Below, one piece after another: positions 1 to 7,265 of a DNA stretch of 64,000 nucleotides (position 1 is the stretch's first letter; each line of letters starts with the position of its first letter). A program made the position numbers and the translations under genes. The notes under the pieces were generated by a model, which worked only from the letters and a program-made list of their open reading frames with translations, was not told the origin of the DNA and searched no databases. Source of the stretch: Peptoclostridium sp. (GTDB lineage: Bacteria > Bacillota > Clostridia > Peptostreptococcales > Peptostreptococcaceae); NCBI RefSeq assembly GCF_009881055.1, contig NZ_WXFG01000023.1, positions 1 to 64,000 of the forward strand. The letters run 5' to 3'.

Positions 1-2682
1 GACGTTAAGCACCATGAACTCGTCTTCTGTACCTGAAATTTCAAGCACCACGCTGTGGTAGTAGTCGGCCAGGACAGGCTTCTTGCCGCTGGAGTCAAGC
101 TCTATTATGTCTTCGCCTTCAGGCGCTTCATACCTCTTGAGTATTATCTTGCCCTTTGAGTCCTTGTTGTAGTTGTTTATGTCCTTTCCACCTATGAGCA
201 CCCTTGCTCCTATCAGCTTCTGTATGTAGCTCTCACTTCCGCTTGGATCAGGGAGGAGGAAATTCTGGCCGCTTATAACTACGAGCGTCGCCTCAATTCC
301 CGAGCCGACGTCGTCACCGCTGCCCTTCCCTGGAGAAAACGAGCTTATCTTGGGATCTGTGTACGTCTTTACGAATCTGAACTCTGCAGTGTCAATTCCG
401 CCCTCGGAATTCATGACTTGGAGCTGGGTTACCCCTTCCCTGCCCTTGGGAGCCTTGAAGGTTATCTGCGTGCCATCGAGCTGTCTTTTTATTCCTGTGA
501 CCTCGTAGCCGTCTATGAATACCCTGACTCCGTCCTGGAAGTTGGAGCCTGTGATTGTAACAGTCTCACCGCCTTCCTTCATGACCGCATCAGGCGCTAC
601 GCTTTCTATGACGGGTACCTTGGCCGACGGCGGGCTTGCAAACTCCACTCCGTACGAGAGTATCCCCGTCTTTCCCTCTATGCTGGTGCTGTCCTTCATT
701 GGATTTATGACCTTTACGTCTGCCTTTGCCGCTTTGGACACCGGTGTGCCCGCAGGTATTATGGCGACTATTCTGACTCCTGTCTGTCCTGGAGTGCTGC
801 CGTCCACCTCGTTGTCGTTTTTGTCAAGCACCTTGAATTCAAGCTTATCTGGAGCAACGGAGCTCTCCGCCCCCCCGTAGGTGTTCTTGTTGAGCGTTAT
901 TTCCTTATTTCCAAGCTCGACTATTGGATATTTTATCTTTTCCTGTCCTTTGTCGTCTATGTATCTGTGCACCAGGAAGTTCTGGCCGGTTATTGATATC
1001 ATTATGTCCTTCGTTGTGACGTAGCCTCCGTCGCCATTGCCTTCAACATATATCTTCGGCGGCGTTATTCCGCTGACTGTTGGTGTTATTGTGCCAGGCT
1101 GGTAGGTGTAGCCGTTTTTGAGCTCTGCCCTGTCCTTTAGTACTATCGTGTCCTCGTAGATGCTCCCGTCAGACGCCTTCTTGTTGACCTTTATGGTGGT
1201 TTCGGTTTCTATTACTACGCTTTTTGTGGGACTGGTCTCTGCGTCTGTAACCTGCGGAGTTATTACCTTCACCTTGTCAAGCTGCGAGTTGAAGCTGTAG
1301 TCGTATGCGCTCTCAGACGCCTTTGCAAAGCTGGCCACGTCGCCTATTATCACCCTGACTTTCCTTTTTGCGCTTGTCACCTCGTCGCCCTTGTAGGTTC
1401 CCTTGCCGTAGTCTATGTACATGGACTTGTCATCGCCCGCTGGGGCCAGCACTGTCGTCTTCGCATCCTGAGCGGAAATGAAATCGCTGAGGTTAAGCGA
1501 GCCTATGAATACGCCCGATATCTCCGTCTTGGAGCCCGAGTCCGGACCCGAGCCTGGGTTTAGCGGGGAGTATATCTTCATCTTCTGGCTGGCGCTTATT
1601 ATGGTGAACTTGTCGCTTCCGTCGAATTCGTACTGCTGGTTGACCGACTTGTCCGGATCCGCTCCTGTTGGTATCTTGTTTGTTATTACGACGTAGTATT
1701 CGCCATTTTCAATTATGCCCTTTTTCTCGGCAGGCACCTTGACTGTCAGCACCTGCTTGCCGTTGGCATCCGGATTGGAGCCTGCGAATATGCACTTGTT
1801 GTCGTTCGTATACTTGTCCGTGAGATTCTTTAGGAGGAACACATCGACGTTGTCGACATCAAGTCCCGAAGTGGCCGTAAATGTTATTTCATCGCCGAAC
1901 TGACCCCTGTTAGGGTTCATCGATATGCCCTCTATGTCCATGTCCCTTGTGAGCCTGAACTGGTCGTTGTAGGTATTCTGTATTGTTATTTCTACGTTTT
2001 TGCTGCCTGATGTGAAGTCTACGCTCTTTGAGTATGTCTTCTTGAACACTATGTTCTGGAGACCCAGGTTGCCGTTTAGCGCGCTTGTCGAAAGCTTTGA
2101 ATCACTGCGCGGCTCTGTCTCAGGAATTAACACCGGAAGCGCAATCTGTCCCACAGCACCGGCCTTGTCTTCGAAGTAGCCGCCTACCGCAGCCCCTTCA
2201 TAAGTTGTCCCCACCTTGTCGAGATTGGCCCCTGATATTGTAATGCCCTCCTCACCGGCAACTATGGCTCTGTCGGTTATGCCCGACATTGTCGGGAGTC
2301 CGCCCTGGTCTATTGGAATGTCCTTTGTGCCGACTGTTATGCTGTTTCCTATGAGGTTGTCCGCTATTAGAAATTCAACTACTCCGTCCGTGTTGATTTC
2401 TTTGTTTGTGTATGTCTTGAAGCCCTGGGAGGTCTCGGCCACTATGGCTATGTCCTTGAGCCCGGATCCCTTTATGCCTATCCTGGTCTGGGTTACCTTG
2501 TAGAGGCCGTCTGCGTGTATTTTGGTTATTAGGACCTTTTCTATGTAGTATGTGCCTGCGTCGAACGCGTAGGATTTTGCCATGTCGCCCCACGGCACGC
2601 TCCCAAGCGCCATGAGCATAGTAAGCAGCATGGCTGTAATCCTTTTCATAAGCTTTGAAGCCCTCTGTCTCTTGTTTGTCAT
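1..2682 (-). CDS. Secreted IPT/TIG-domain surface protein (3' end outside window)
   Basis: The minus-strand frame is open from about 2682 to the window edge, so the C-terminus (beyond about 894 residues) is missing. The N-terminus is basic then hydrophobic (MTNKRQRASKLMKRITAMLL...), consistent with an export signal. Two starts are possible, ATG 2682 and ATG 2649; I took the upstream one because AAAGGA lies about 15 nt before it, but GTG 2694 is also in frame. The rest is beta-rich with repeated blocks of the IPT/TIG immunoglobulin type, such as PVIESVAPDAVMKEGGETVT followed by ITGSNFQDGVRVFIDG and a second GQNFL block. Such domains occur in large secreted adhesins and S-layer-linked proteins. 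No SLH or LPXTG motif is visible in the part present. It is divergent from the winged-helix/sigma operon, which could control it. Function unknown beyond cell surface. Confidence 0.8.
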   Translation of the reverse strand, partial: MTNKRQRASKLMKRITAMLLTMLMALGSVPWGDMAKSYAFDAGTYYIEKVLITKIHADGLYKVTQTRIGIKGSGLKDIAIVAETSQGFKTYTNKEINTDGVVEFLIADNLIGNSITVGTKDIPIDQGGLPTMSGITDRAIVAGEEGITISGANLDKVGTTYEGAAVGGYFEDKAGAVGQIALPVLIPETEPRSDSKLSTSALNGNLGLQNIVFKKTYSKSVDFTSGSKNVEITIQNTYNDQFRLTRDMDIEGISMNPNRGQFGDEITFTATSGLDVDNVDVFLLKNLTDKYTNDNKCIFAGSNPDANGKQVLTVKVPAEKKGIIENGEYYVVITNKIPTGADPDKSVNQQYEFDGSDKFTIISASQKMKIYSPLNPGSGPDSGSKTEISGVFIGSLNLSDFISAQDAKTTVLAPAGDDKSMYIDYGKGTYKGDEVTSAKRKVRVIIGDVASFAKASESAYDYSFNSQLDKVKVITPQVTDAETSPTKSVVIETETTIKVNKKASDGSIYEDTIVLKDRAELKNGYTYQPGTITPTVSGITPPKIYVEGNGDGGYVTTKDIMISITGQNFLVHRYIDDKGQEKIKYPIVELGNKEITLNKNTYGGAESSVAPDKLEFKVLDKNDNEVDGSTPGQTGVRIVAIIPAGTPVSKAAKADVKVINPMKDSTSIEGKTGILSYGVEFASPPSAKVPVIESVAPDAVMKEGGETVTITGSNFQDGVRVFIDGYEVTGIKRQLDGTQITFKAPKGREGVTQLQVMNSEGGIDTAEFRFVKTYTDPKISSFSPGKGSGDDVGSGIEATLVVISGQNFLLPDPSGSESYIQKLIGARVLIGGKDINNYNKDSKGKIILKRYEAPEGEDIIELDSSGKKPVLADYYHSVVLEISGTEDEFMVLNV

Positions 2683-2978
2683 GTCTGTAATCACCAGTCC
2701 TTTATCTGTTTATATCTATATGTCCATTGAATTTGGTCTAATCAGACGGGTTAAACTCCCGCATATGGTTTATCGGCTGTTTCGGATTTTTCTTTAATTT
2801 TTAAGATATATTATTATTTTATGCGCAGAGCGGCGCAGAATGTATAGTGCTCCAGTCCTACAAAACTGCAGAGACAAGCAATATTTCGAATAATTATTCA
2901 TCTGTGTATAAGCTTTGCAGCATCGGGGTTTTACGTTTTCAACCGAATGAATTTCAGGGGCGAACAAAAATTTGCGGC
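2683..2978. other. Divergent intergenic region, leader of the surface gene
   Basis: AT-rich gap between the minus-strand surface gene and the plus-strand winged-helix gene. I see no gene here; the open frame beginning at 2847 is the non-coding upstream extension of the winged-helix gene. It should hold the surface-gene promoter but I cannot point to a convincing -35/-10 pair for it. Confidence 0.5.
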
Positions 2979-3007
2979 TTGTTTATGCAATATGTCTTAT
3001 GTATAAT
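2979..3007 (+). promoter_or_regulatory. Promoter of the winged-helix/sigma operon
   Basis: TTGTTT (2979-2984) and TATAAT (3002-3007) are separated by exactly 17 nt. The first plausible start codon is TTG 3111, so the mRNA would have a leader of about 95 nt. Match to the vegetative sigma consensus is good at -10 and partial at -35. Confidence 0.55.
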
Positions 3008-3110
3008 GTGGGCAAGCTCAGGATCCCGGTTTTTCCAGTATGTTCACGTCTTTGTTTTGCAGAGTATTTGCCGTTTTCGGGTTCGGGCTAACTTTTGGGA
3101 GGTGGAGGGG

Positions 3111-3329
3111 TTGTATGGAAGGAGTTGCGAGGAATACTGCAGCGAGACTCTCAGGAGCGATATGATCGTCTTCATAAGGGAGTGTCAAAGCATGGGGTAT
3201 TGTCCCAGCCGCAAGGAGATAGGCGCAAAAGTCGGCAGGGCTCCGAGTGTTGTAAACAAGCATCTTCACAGGATGGCAAATGATGGCGTGCTGGAGCTGA
3301 AAGGGGTGAGAAGGATTGAATTTCTGTAA
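3111..3329 (+). CDS. Small winged-helix DNA-binding protein
   Basis: A 72-residue protein starting at TTG 3111 behind GGAGG with 7-nt spacing. The frame is open further upstream, but there the sequence is AT-rich leader with no RBS. Residues about 14-72 form a LexA/MarR-like winged helix: a first helix (LRSDMIVFIRECQ), then SRKEIGAKVG and a recognition helix APSVVNKHLHRM, ending in a wing with LELKGVRRIEFL. It has no effector domain. Its end overlaps the next gene by 14 nt, so the two are probably translationally coupled and may act together. The layout (helper protein plus sigma factor, with yvrJ nearby) recalls the Bacillus RsoA/SigO pair, but this protein looks like a winged helix rather than a sigma region 2 domain, so the parallel is only positional. 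Confidence 0.7.
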   Translation: MYGRSCEEYCSETLRSDMIVFIRECQSMGYCPSRKEIGAKVGRAPSVVNKHLHRMANDGVLELKGVRRIEFL

Positions 3330-3912
3330 TCAGGAAGGCAAATCAGCTGTAGTAGAGCAGGAGCATTTGGAGGCGCAAAGGCTTGCCGAGCTGGCCTGCT
3401 GTGGATGCAAGGACTCTACTTATGAGCTTGTGGAGCGCTTTACTCCGCTGCTTAGGGGCAAGTGCAGGCAGTATTTCGGCGTGGTGGATGAGGATCTGCT
3501 TCAGGACGGCATCGTAAAGCTGCTCGAGCTCATTCGCGACTTCGAGCCTCAGCGGGGAGCGAATTTTTGCGGCTATGCCAAATACATGATAAGTACGTTC
3601 TACTGGAACTTGAAGCGCAAAAGGATTCTCGAGGAGTCAAGGCGCGCGGAGGCGGATGTGAGCGACGAGCATTCCAAGTGTTCGGGGACTTGCGACGACG
3701 AGATAGCAGGGGTTGAAACCAGGATGGCGCTCGAGACTCTTCCTGAAGCTCAAAGGGATGTCATCGAGCTTATTTATATGCAGGGACTCAGCACTGATGA
3801 GACTGCAAAGCGGCTTGAGATTTCGTATTCGTATGCCTCCAAGCTTTCGCGGCGGGCTCTGCGGCAGTTGCGGGACGGGGCGTTTTCACAGGAAATGTGC
3901 CGCGGAAGCTGA
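3316..3912 (+). CDS. Sigma-70 family RNA polymerase sigma factor
   Basis: 198 residues from TTG 3316; AAGGGGTG sits 8-10 nt upstream inside the preceding gene. Residues about 35-105 match sigma region 2 (helices around LVERFTPLLRGKCRQYF, DEDLLQDGIVKLLELIRDF and GYAKYMISTFYWNLKRKR, the core-binding and -10-recognition part). Residues about 135-190 match region 4 (LPEAQRDVIELIYMQGLSTD, then the -35-binding helix-turn-helix SYSYASKLSRRALRQLR). Region 3 is absent and the linker is short, as in ECF-like and toxin-locus sigma factors (UviA/TcdR group) or SigO/YvrI-like factors. No anti-sigma gene is adjacent. The targets are unknown; the divergent surface gene and the DUF1659-DUF2922-YvrJ genes downstream are candidates. 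Confidence 0.8.
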   Translation: MNFCNQEGKSAVVEQEHLEAQRLAELACCGCKDSTYELVERFTPLLRGKCRQYFGVVDEDLLQDGIVKLLELIRDFEPQRGANFCGYAKYMISTFYWNLKRKRILEESRRAEADVSDEHSKCSGTCDDEIAGVETRMALETLPEAQRDVIELIYMQGLSTDETAKRLEISYSYASKLSRRALRQLRDGAFSQEMCRGS

Positions 3913-3931
3913 GTGGTGTGTTTTTAATGAT

Positions 3932-3989
3932 AAAACGGGATAGGCAAGCCTTTCAGATTGCTTCTGAGTTTGGCGTGCTTATCCCGTTT
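3932..3989. terminator. Bidirectional terminator between sigma gene and coiled-coil gene
   Basis: AAACGGGATA pairs with TATCCCGTTT around a loop of roughly 35 nt. It lies between two convergent genes. The flanking T/A runs are short, so it is a moderate candidate. Confidence 0.45.
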
Positions 3990-4014
3990 GTGTTTGTCAG
4001 GGTATGGCTATTTA

Positions 4015-4422
4015 TTATTTTGCTTCCTTGAGAGTCGTTATGTCGTACCAGTTCTTTGCGGCGATTCTTTCTACTATGTTGAAGTCATTCTTGAGTTTTT
4101 CAACGTCTCCTCTTATGTGGGCAATTTCGTTGAACATCTGGTCGTGCTCGGCCTTGTTGACTTGAGCCGAATGCTCGAGAGCTCTAAGGAGTTGTGTATG
4201 TTCATCAAGAGTGCTTTTCATGCCGGTCATTTCAGTTTTGATACCGGAAATTTCATCTTTTATTCCGGAGATTTCACCTTTCATGCCAGACATGTCATTT
4301 TTGATTCCCGAGATTTCGCCTTTCATGTCGGTCATGTCATTTTTGATTCCTGAGATTTCGCCTTTCATGTCGGTCATATCACTTTGGATGTTTTTTAGTA
4401 TTTCCAGAATTTCCTTTTCCAT
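4015..4422 (-). CDS. Coiled-coil protein with 14-residue repeats
   Basis: 135 residues, ATG 4422 with a GGAGG-type RBS (cctcc at 4431-4435 on the plus strand). Residues about 14-75 consist of nearly identical 14-residue units of the type DMTDMKGEISGIKN, two heptads each with I/M at the a/d positions, which predicts a long parallel coiled coil. The repeats are also repeated at DNA level (about 42-bp units, 4240-4390). A second helical segment (LDEHTQLLRALEHSAQVNKA to VEKLKNDFN) continues the coil, and there is no signal peptide or membrane segment. Similar short coiled-coil proteins are common in Clostridia and have no assigned role. Unit number probably varies between strains by slippage. Confidence 0.75.
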   Translation of the reverse strand: MEKEILEILKNIQSDMTDMKGEISGIKNDMTDMKGEISGIKNDMSGMKGEISGIKDEISGIKTEMTGMKSTLDEHTQLLRALEHSAQVNKAEHDQMFNEIAHIRGDVEKLKNDFNIVERIAAKNWYDITTLKEAK

Positions 4423-4640
4423 TTTTCATACCTCCGCCTCTGATTTTCCGATAAACAGGGGTGTGATTTTGCGGTTGGCCATATTATCTATGTTAAGCTT
4501 TCGGTTGTTTTTTCTAGGTTATCGGTATATCCATTATACCACATCAGGAATTTTTTTGGCTTTTTTGAAAATATAGTGCTAATTTCCGTCCCAGGCTGAA
4601 TATATATAGTGAGTACAAAATTTCAAAGGAGGTTTTTATA

Positions 4641-4859
4641 ATGGCTAATGTTGAAAAGGTGGCATCTAATCTTCAGCTGACTTATTCGATGGGGATTGGC
4701 AATGACGGCAAGGAGGTCTTCAAGAGGAAGACTTTCAAGAATTTCAGGCCGGAGGCTCTCGACGCTGATATTCTGGCGGTGGCGAGTGGGCTGGCGTCGG
4801 TGCAGGAGCCGGAGCTGAGCGAGGTTAAGCGCATAGATGAATCGGTGATTACGGCTTAA
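4641..4859 (+). CDS. DUF1659 family small protein
   Basis: 72 residues, ATG 4641 behind a strong AAAGGAGG. The sequence (MANVEKVASNLQLTYSMGIG... KRKTFKNFRPEALDADILAV) fits the DUF1659 family of small Firmicutes proteins. It is followed, after a palindromic repeat, by a DUF2922 protein and a YvrJ peptide, the usual company of this family. Function is not known. The unusual feature is the 190-bp palindrome that starts 2 nt after the stop codon. Confidence 0.75.
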   Translation: MANVEKVASNLQLTYSMGIGNDGKEVFKRKTFKNFRPEALDADILAVASGLASVQEPELSEVKRIDESVITA

Positions 4860-4860
4860 T

Positions 4861-5050
4861 GGCGGCTTAAATTAACTCTTGCCTTCTATTCAGTTTTGGG
4901 ATTCCCTCTAGCTTGCCTACGCCAAAGTTCTCGAATTTTGAGAACTCGCTTCGCTCAGACACTCAAAATTCTTCGGCTTTGTGCGCATGCTGTGCTGGGT
5001 AATCCAACAAAACTTGAATCAAGTCGGCATGCGAGTCAATTTATAGCCGC
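4861..5050. repeat. Long imperfect palindrome, copy A
   Basis: A 190-bp quasi-palindrome centred near 4952. The apex is GAATTTTGAG (4933-4942) / CTCAAAATTC (4962-4971) around the 19-nt loop AACTCGCTTCGCTCAGACA. Pairing continues outward with small mismatches: CAAAG/CTTTG, then AAAACT..GAAT segments, out to GCGGC (4862-4866) / GCCGC (5046-5050). It sits inside a probable operon, between the DUF1659 and DUF2922 genes. Confidence 0.8.
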
Positions 5051-5197
5051 GCAAAACAAGCGCGAAACACTAAATTCGAGTAAGACGTCTGCCGCTCGAC
5101 TCCGCCTCAAGGGGGGAAATGTGGGCAAAGGAAATAAAAACTGCGGTGCGATGGCGCCGCGAATAATTACTACATTATATATAGGGGGGTTTTTGAT

Positions 5198-5416
5198 ATG
5201 AAAAGGACAATCGAAATGAGTTTTGTGAAGGCCGATGGCAAGAGATATACTCTCAGGCTTGAGAATGCAAGGGAGGATGTCACTGGCGCAGAGATAGACG
5301 CTCTTATGGATTCTCTGGTGCAAAAGGATGTCTTTGTGTTTGACGGGGCAGCTATAGAAGGCAAGTCTGCAGCGAAGATAGTGTCTATAGACGAGACGCC
5401 TGTTGCTCTTAGCTAG
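5198..5416 (+). CDS. DUF2922 family small protein
   Basis: 72 residues, ATG 5198 preceded by a run of G (ATAGGGGGG) 8-9 nt upstream. The N-terminal MKRTIEMSFVKADGKRYTLR and the block VTGAEIDALMDSLVQKDVF match DUF2922, small proteins usually encoded beside DUF1659 and YvrJ. No enzyme motif, signal or membrane segment. It lies 11 nt before the yvrJ start and is likely cotranscribed with it. Function unknown. Confidence 0.75.
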   Translation: MKRTIEMSFVKADGKRYTLRLENAREDVTGAEIDALMDSLVQKDVFVFDGAAIEGKSAAKIVSIDETPVALS

Positions 5417-5427
5417 GTCGCATTGCT

Positions 5428-5574
5428 ATGGAGCAGCTTGTCTATCTGCTTTCGAACGTGGGCTTTCCCATTGTGATATGCCTGTATCTTCTCATGAGGA
5501 TCGAGGAGAAGCTGGAGACTCTTACTAATGCGATAAGTTCTCTCGGAAGTGCTATAGCTTCGATGAGGGAATAA
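5428..5574 (+). CDS. yvrJ: YvrJ family membrane peptide
   Basis: A 48-residue peptide: MEQLVYLLSNVGFPIVICLY followed by LLMRIEEKLETLTNAISSL and a short tail. One N-terminal membrane segment (residues about 5-23) and an amphipathic helix are the hallmarks of YvrJ. It follows the DUF2922 gene by 11 nt. In Bacillus yvrJ lies in the SigO/RsoA oxalate-decarboxylase locus; here a sigma-factor gene lies 1.5 kb upstream. Biochemical role unknown. Confidence 0.75.
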   Translation: MEQLVYLLSNVGFPIVICLYLLMRIEEKLETLTNAISSLGSAIASMRE

Positions 5575-5607
5575 GCCCTCTTCGAGGAAATCCAATATGT
5601 GTTATGC

Positions 5608-5635
5608 AAAAGGCAGCCGCATGGCTGCCTTTTTG
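5608..5635 (+). terminator. Rho-independent terminator after yvrJ
   Basis: GGCAGCC / GGCTGCC stem with loop GCAT, followed by TTTTTG. Closes the DUF1659-DUF2922-yvrJ unit. Confidence 0.85.
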
Positions 5636-5706
5636 CTGCGCGTATACAAGGTCTCCGCACATGAATTCGATAACTAAAGCACAAGGCGGTTGGTTTTGCA
5701 TATTAC

Positions 5707-5895
5707 AGGATTCAAGCTAAATGCGCAGTCGACTTAATTCGCGTTTTGGTGAATTTGCCTGCGAAGGTCGCTGATTAAACCGCAGAATTATGAGTGTCTG
5801 AGCGCAGCGAGTTCTCAAAATTCAAGAGTTTAATCAAGGCCAAGCAGTTGCAAACCGCAAAACCGAATTGGAGACAAGCATTTACTTTAATCCGG
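5707..5895. repeat. Long imperfect palindrome, copy B
   Basis: A 189-bp quasi-palindrome with the apex in reverse orientation: TGTCTGAGCGCAGCGAGTT. Paired segments from the inside out are TGAG/CTCA, GAAT/ATTC, TGATTAAA (5772-5779) / TTTAATCA (5829-5836), and at the ends AGGATTCAAGCTAAATGC / GCATTTACTTTAATCCGG. It ends 3 nt before the stop codon of the convergent glycosyltransferase gene. Confidence 0.8.
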
Positions 5896-5897
5896 TC

Positions 5898-7115
5898 TTA
5901 GAGAAGACTCATTAGATGCTCTCCTATTTTATCCCGCTCGAGTGTGGCTTTGAAGCTTTTTATGTTGTCTTGAAGTTTTGTGAGCTCATCGTGGTCGCCA
6001 AGGAGGCGTTCTATTTCTCCGGCGACTTCAAGGGTTGTATTTTTTACTGCTCCCAGAGCGTATTTTTTGATGAAGTTGGCGTTTTCCATCTCCTGTCCGA
6101 TGTTTGGCATTTTGGCTATGAGCGGAGTTTCGCAGTTTATGGCCTCAAATAGCGTGACTCCTCCGGGTTTTGTGACAAGAAGGGTGGTTCTTCTCATAAG
6201 GAAGGCCGGGTCCTTGACATAGCCTATTATCCTTGTGTTCTGAAAGCCCTGGTTATGGAGGGTTTCGAAAAGCTCTCTGTTTTTGCCTGTTATTATGCTG
6301 GTTTCGACTCCGCTCATCTGGTCGAGCGTCCTGAGCAGCTCCATTTCGATGTCGAAGTGGCCTCTTCCGCCGCCCATAACCGTGACTCTTTTTACTTCCC
6401 CGGGTGATGGTTTTTTTATGTTTTCAGAGTCGAGAAAGCTTTTTCGCACAGGTATCCCCGTGACCTTGAGCCTGCTCTCGCTTATGCCTTTTTTTATGAG
6501 GCTATTTTTGATGCAGTCGGCCGGCAGTAGGTACAGGTCGGTTTCATCGCTCAGCCATTCGTAGCTGTCGACCACGTCCGTTATGCAGGTGGCCAGCGGC
6601 ATGCTCGATTTTTGCTTTTTCTTGAAGCGCGAGACTATGTTGGAGCATAGCGGGAAGGTTGAGATTATGAGCCTCGGCTGCGTCTCGAGTATGTATTCGG
6701 TGAGGCGCTGGAGGCCCATTATGCTTGTTATCTCGTCTATGTAGTACTCCGTGCAGTCCTTGCGCTTCCTGTAGAAGTAGTTGTAGAGCTCGGGCATTTC
6801 CTTTGTTATGAGCTCATAGAGGTCGTATGCGTACTGCTCGAGCAGAGGGTTGGTCACGCTGAAAAGGTCCCTGATTTCTATGCTCAGGCTCTGGTCGAGC
6901 GCCAGCAACTGCTCCTTTATGGCCTTTGATACATTGTGGTGCCCGGAGCCGAAGAACGCCGTGAGTATTAGTATGTCTGTCTTTTTGGGCGCGGGCATTT
7001 TTGACGCTGCCGGGCTGCGCAGCTTGCCCAGGCCGTTTTTGACTGCCAGGCTTTTTAGCTTGCGCACCTCTTCTTTTATGTCCAGATCGCCCATTCTGCG
7101 GATCCCTGTATTCAT
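5898..7115 (-). CDS. UgtP/MGDG-synthase-like glycosyltransferase (GT28)
   Basis: 405 residues, ATG 7115 with GAGGT 8 nt upstream. It has the two-domain GT-B layout of UgtP and plant MGDG synthase: N-terminal acceptor domain with DILILTAFFGSGHHNVSKAI (residues about 47-66, the G-x-GH lipid-acceptor motif) and C-terminal donor domain with VTVMGGGRGHFDIEMELL and the UDP-sugar site VTKPGGVTLFEAINCETPLI. These membrane-peripheral enzymes transfer hexose from a UDP-sugar to diacylglycerol, giving glycolipids and lipoteichoic acid anchors. The N-terminal 45 residues before the GT-B core are longer than in UgtP. It stands alone, downstream of the SHMT-like gene and separated from it by a terminator. 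Acceptor and sugar cannot be told from sequence. Confidence 0.85.
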   Translation of the reverse strand: MNTGIRRMGDLDIKEEVRKLKSLAVKNGLGKLRSPAASKMPAPKKTDILILTAFFGSGHHNVSKAIKEQLLALDQSLSIEIRDLFSVTNPLLEQYAYDLYELITKEMPELYNYFYRKRKDCTEYYIDEITSIMGLQRLTEYILETQPRLIISTFPLCSNIVSRFKKKQKSSMPLATCITDVVDSYEWLSDETDLYLLPADCIKNSLIKKGISESRLKVTGIPVRKSFLDSENIKKPSPGEVKRVTVMGGGRGHFDIEMELLRTLDQMSGVETSIITGKNRELFETLHNQGFQNTRIIGYVKDPAFLMRRTTLLVTKPGGVTLFEAINCETPLIAKMPNIGQEMENANFIKKYALGAVKNTTLEVAGEIERLLGDHDELTKLQDNIKSFKATLERDKIGEHLMSLL

Positions 7116-7180
7116 GTTCTCTACCTCACACGCTTTATTTTAATATTTACCCTTAAGGGTGGTATGTAAAATATCCCCGC

Positions 7181-7228
7181 AAAATAAAATCCGGACTTCC
7201 CTTTTGAGGAGATCCGGATTTTTATTTT
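7181..7228 (-). terminator. Terminator after the SHMT-like gene
   Basis: AAAATAAAATCCGGA (7181-7195) pairs with TCCGGATTTTTATTTT (7213-7228). A T run follows the stem on the minus strand. Confidence 0.8.
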
Positions 7229-7265
7229 GACAAGAGTGGAACAGTAGAAGCGTCACGTCTCCAGC

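Noticed and set aside
418..996. Plus-strand open frames opposite the surface protein (418-996, 515-880)
   Set aside because: They are shadows of the minus-strand IPT/TIG gene, which is open for the entire 2.68 kb and has clear domain similarity.
4896..5201. Open frame of about 100 codons on the plus strand through palindrome copy A
   Set aside because: It lies in the palindrome, has no RBS, and its composition follows the repeat.
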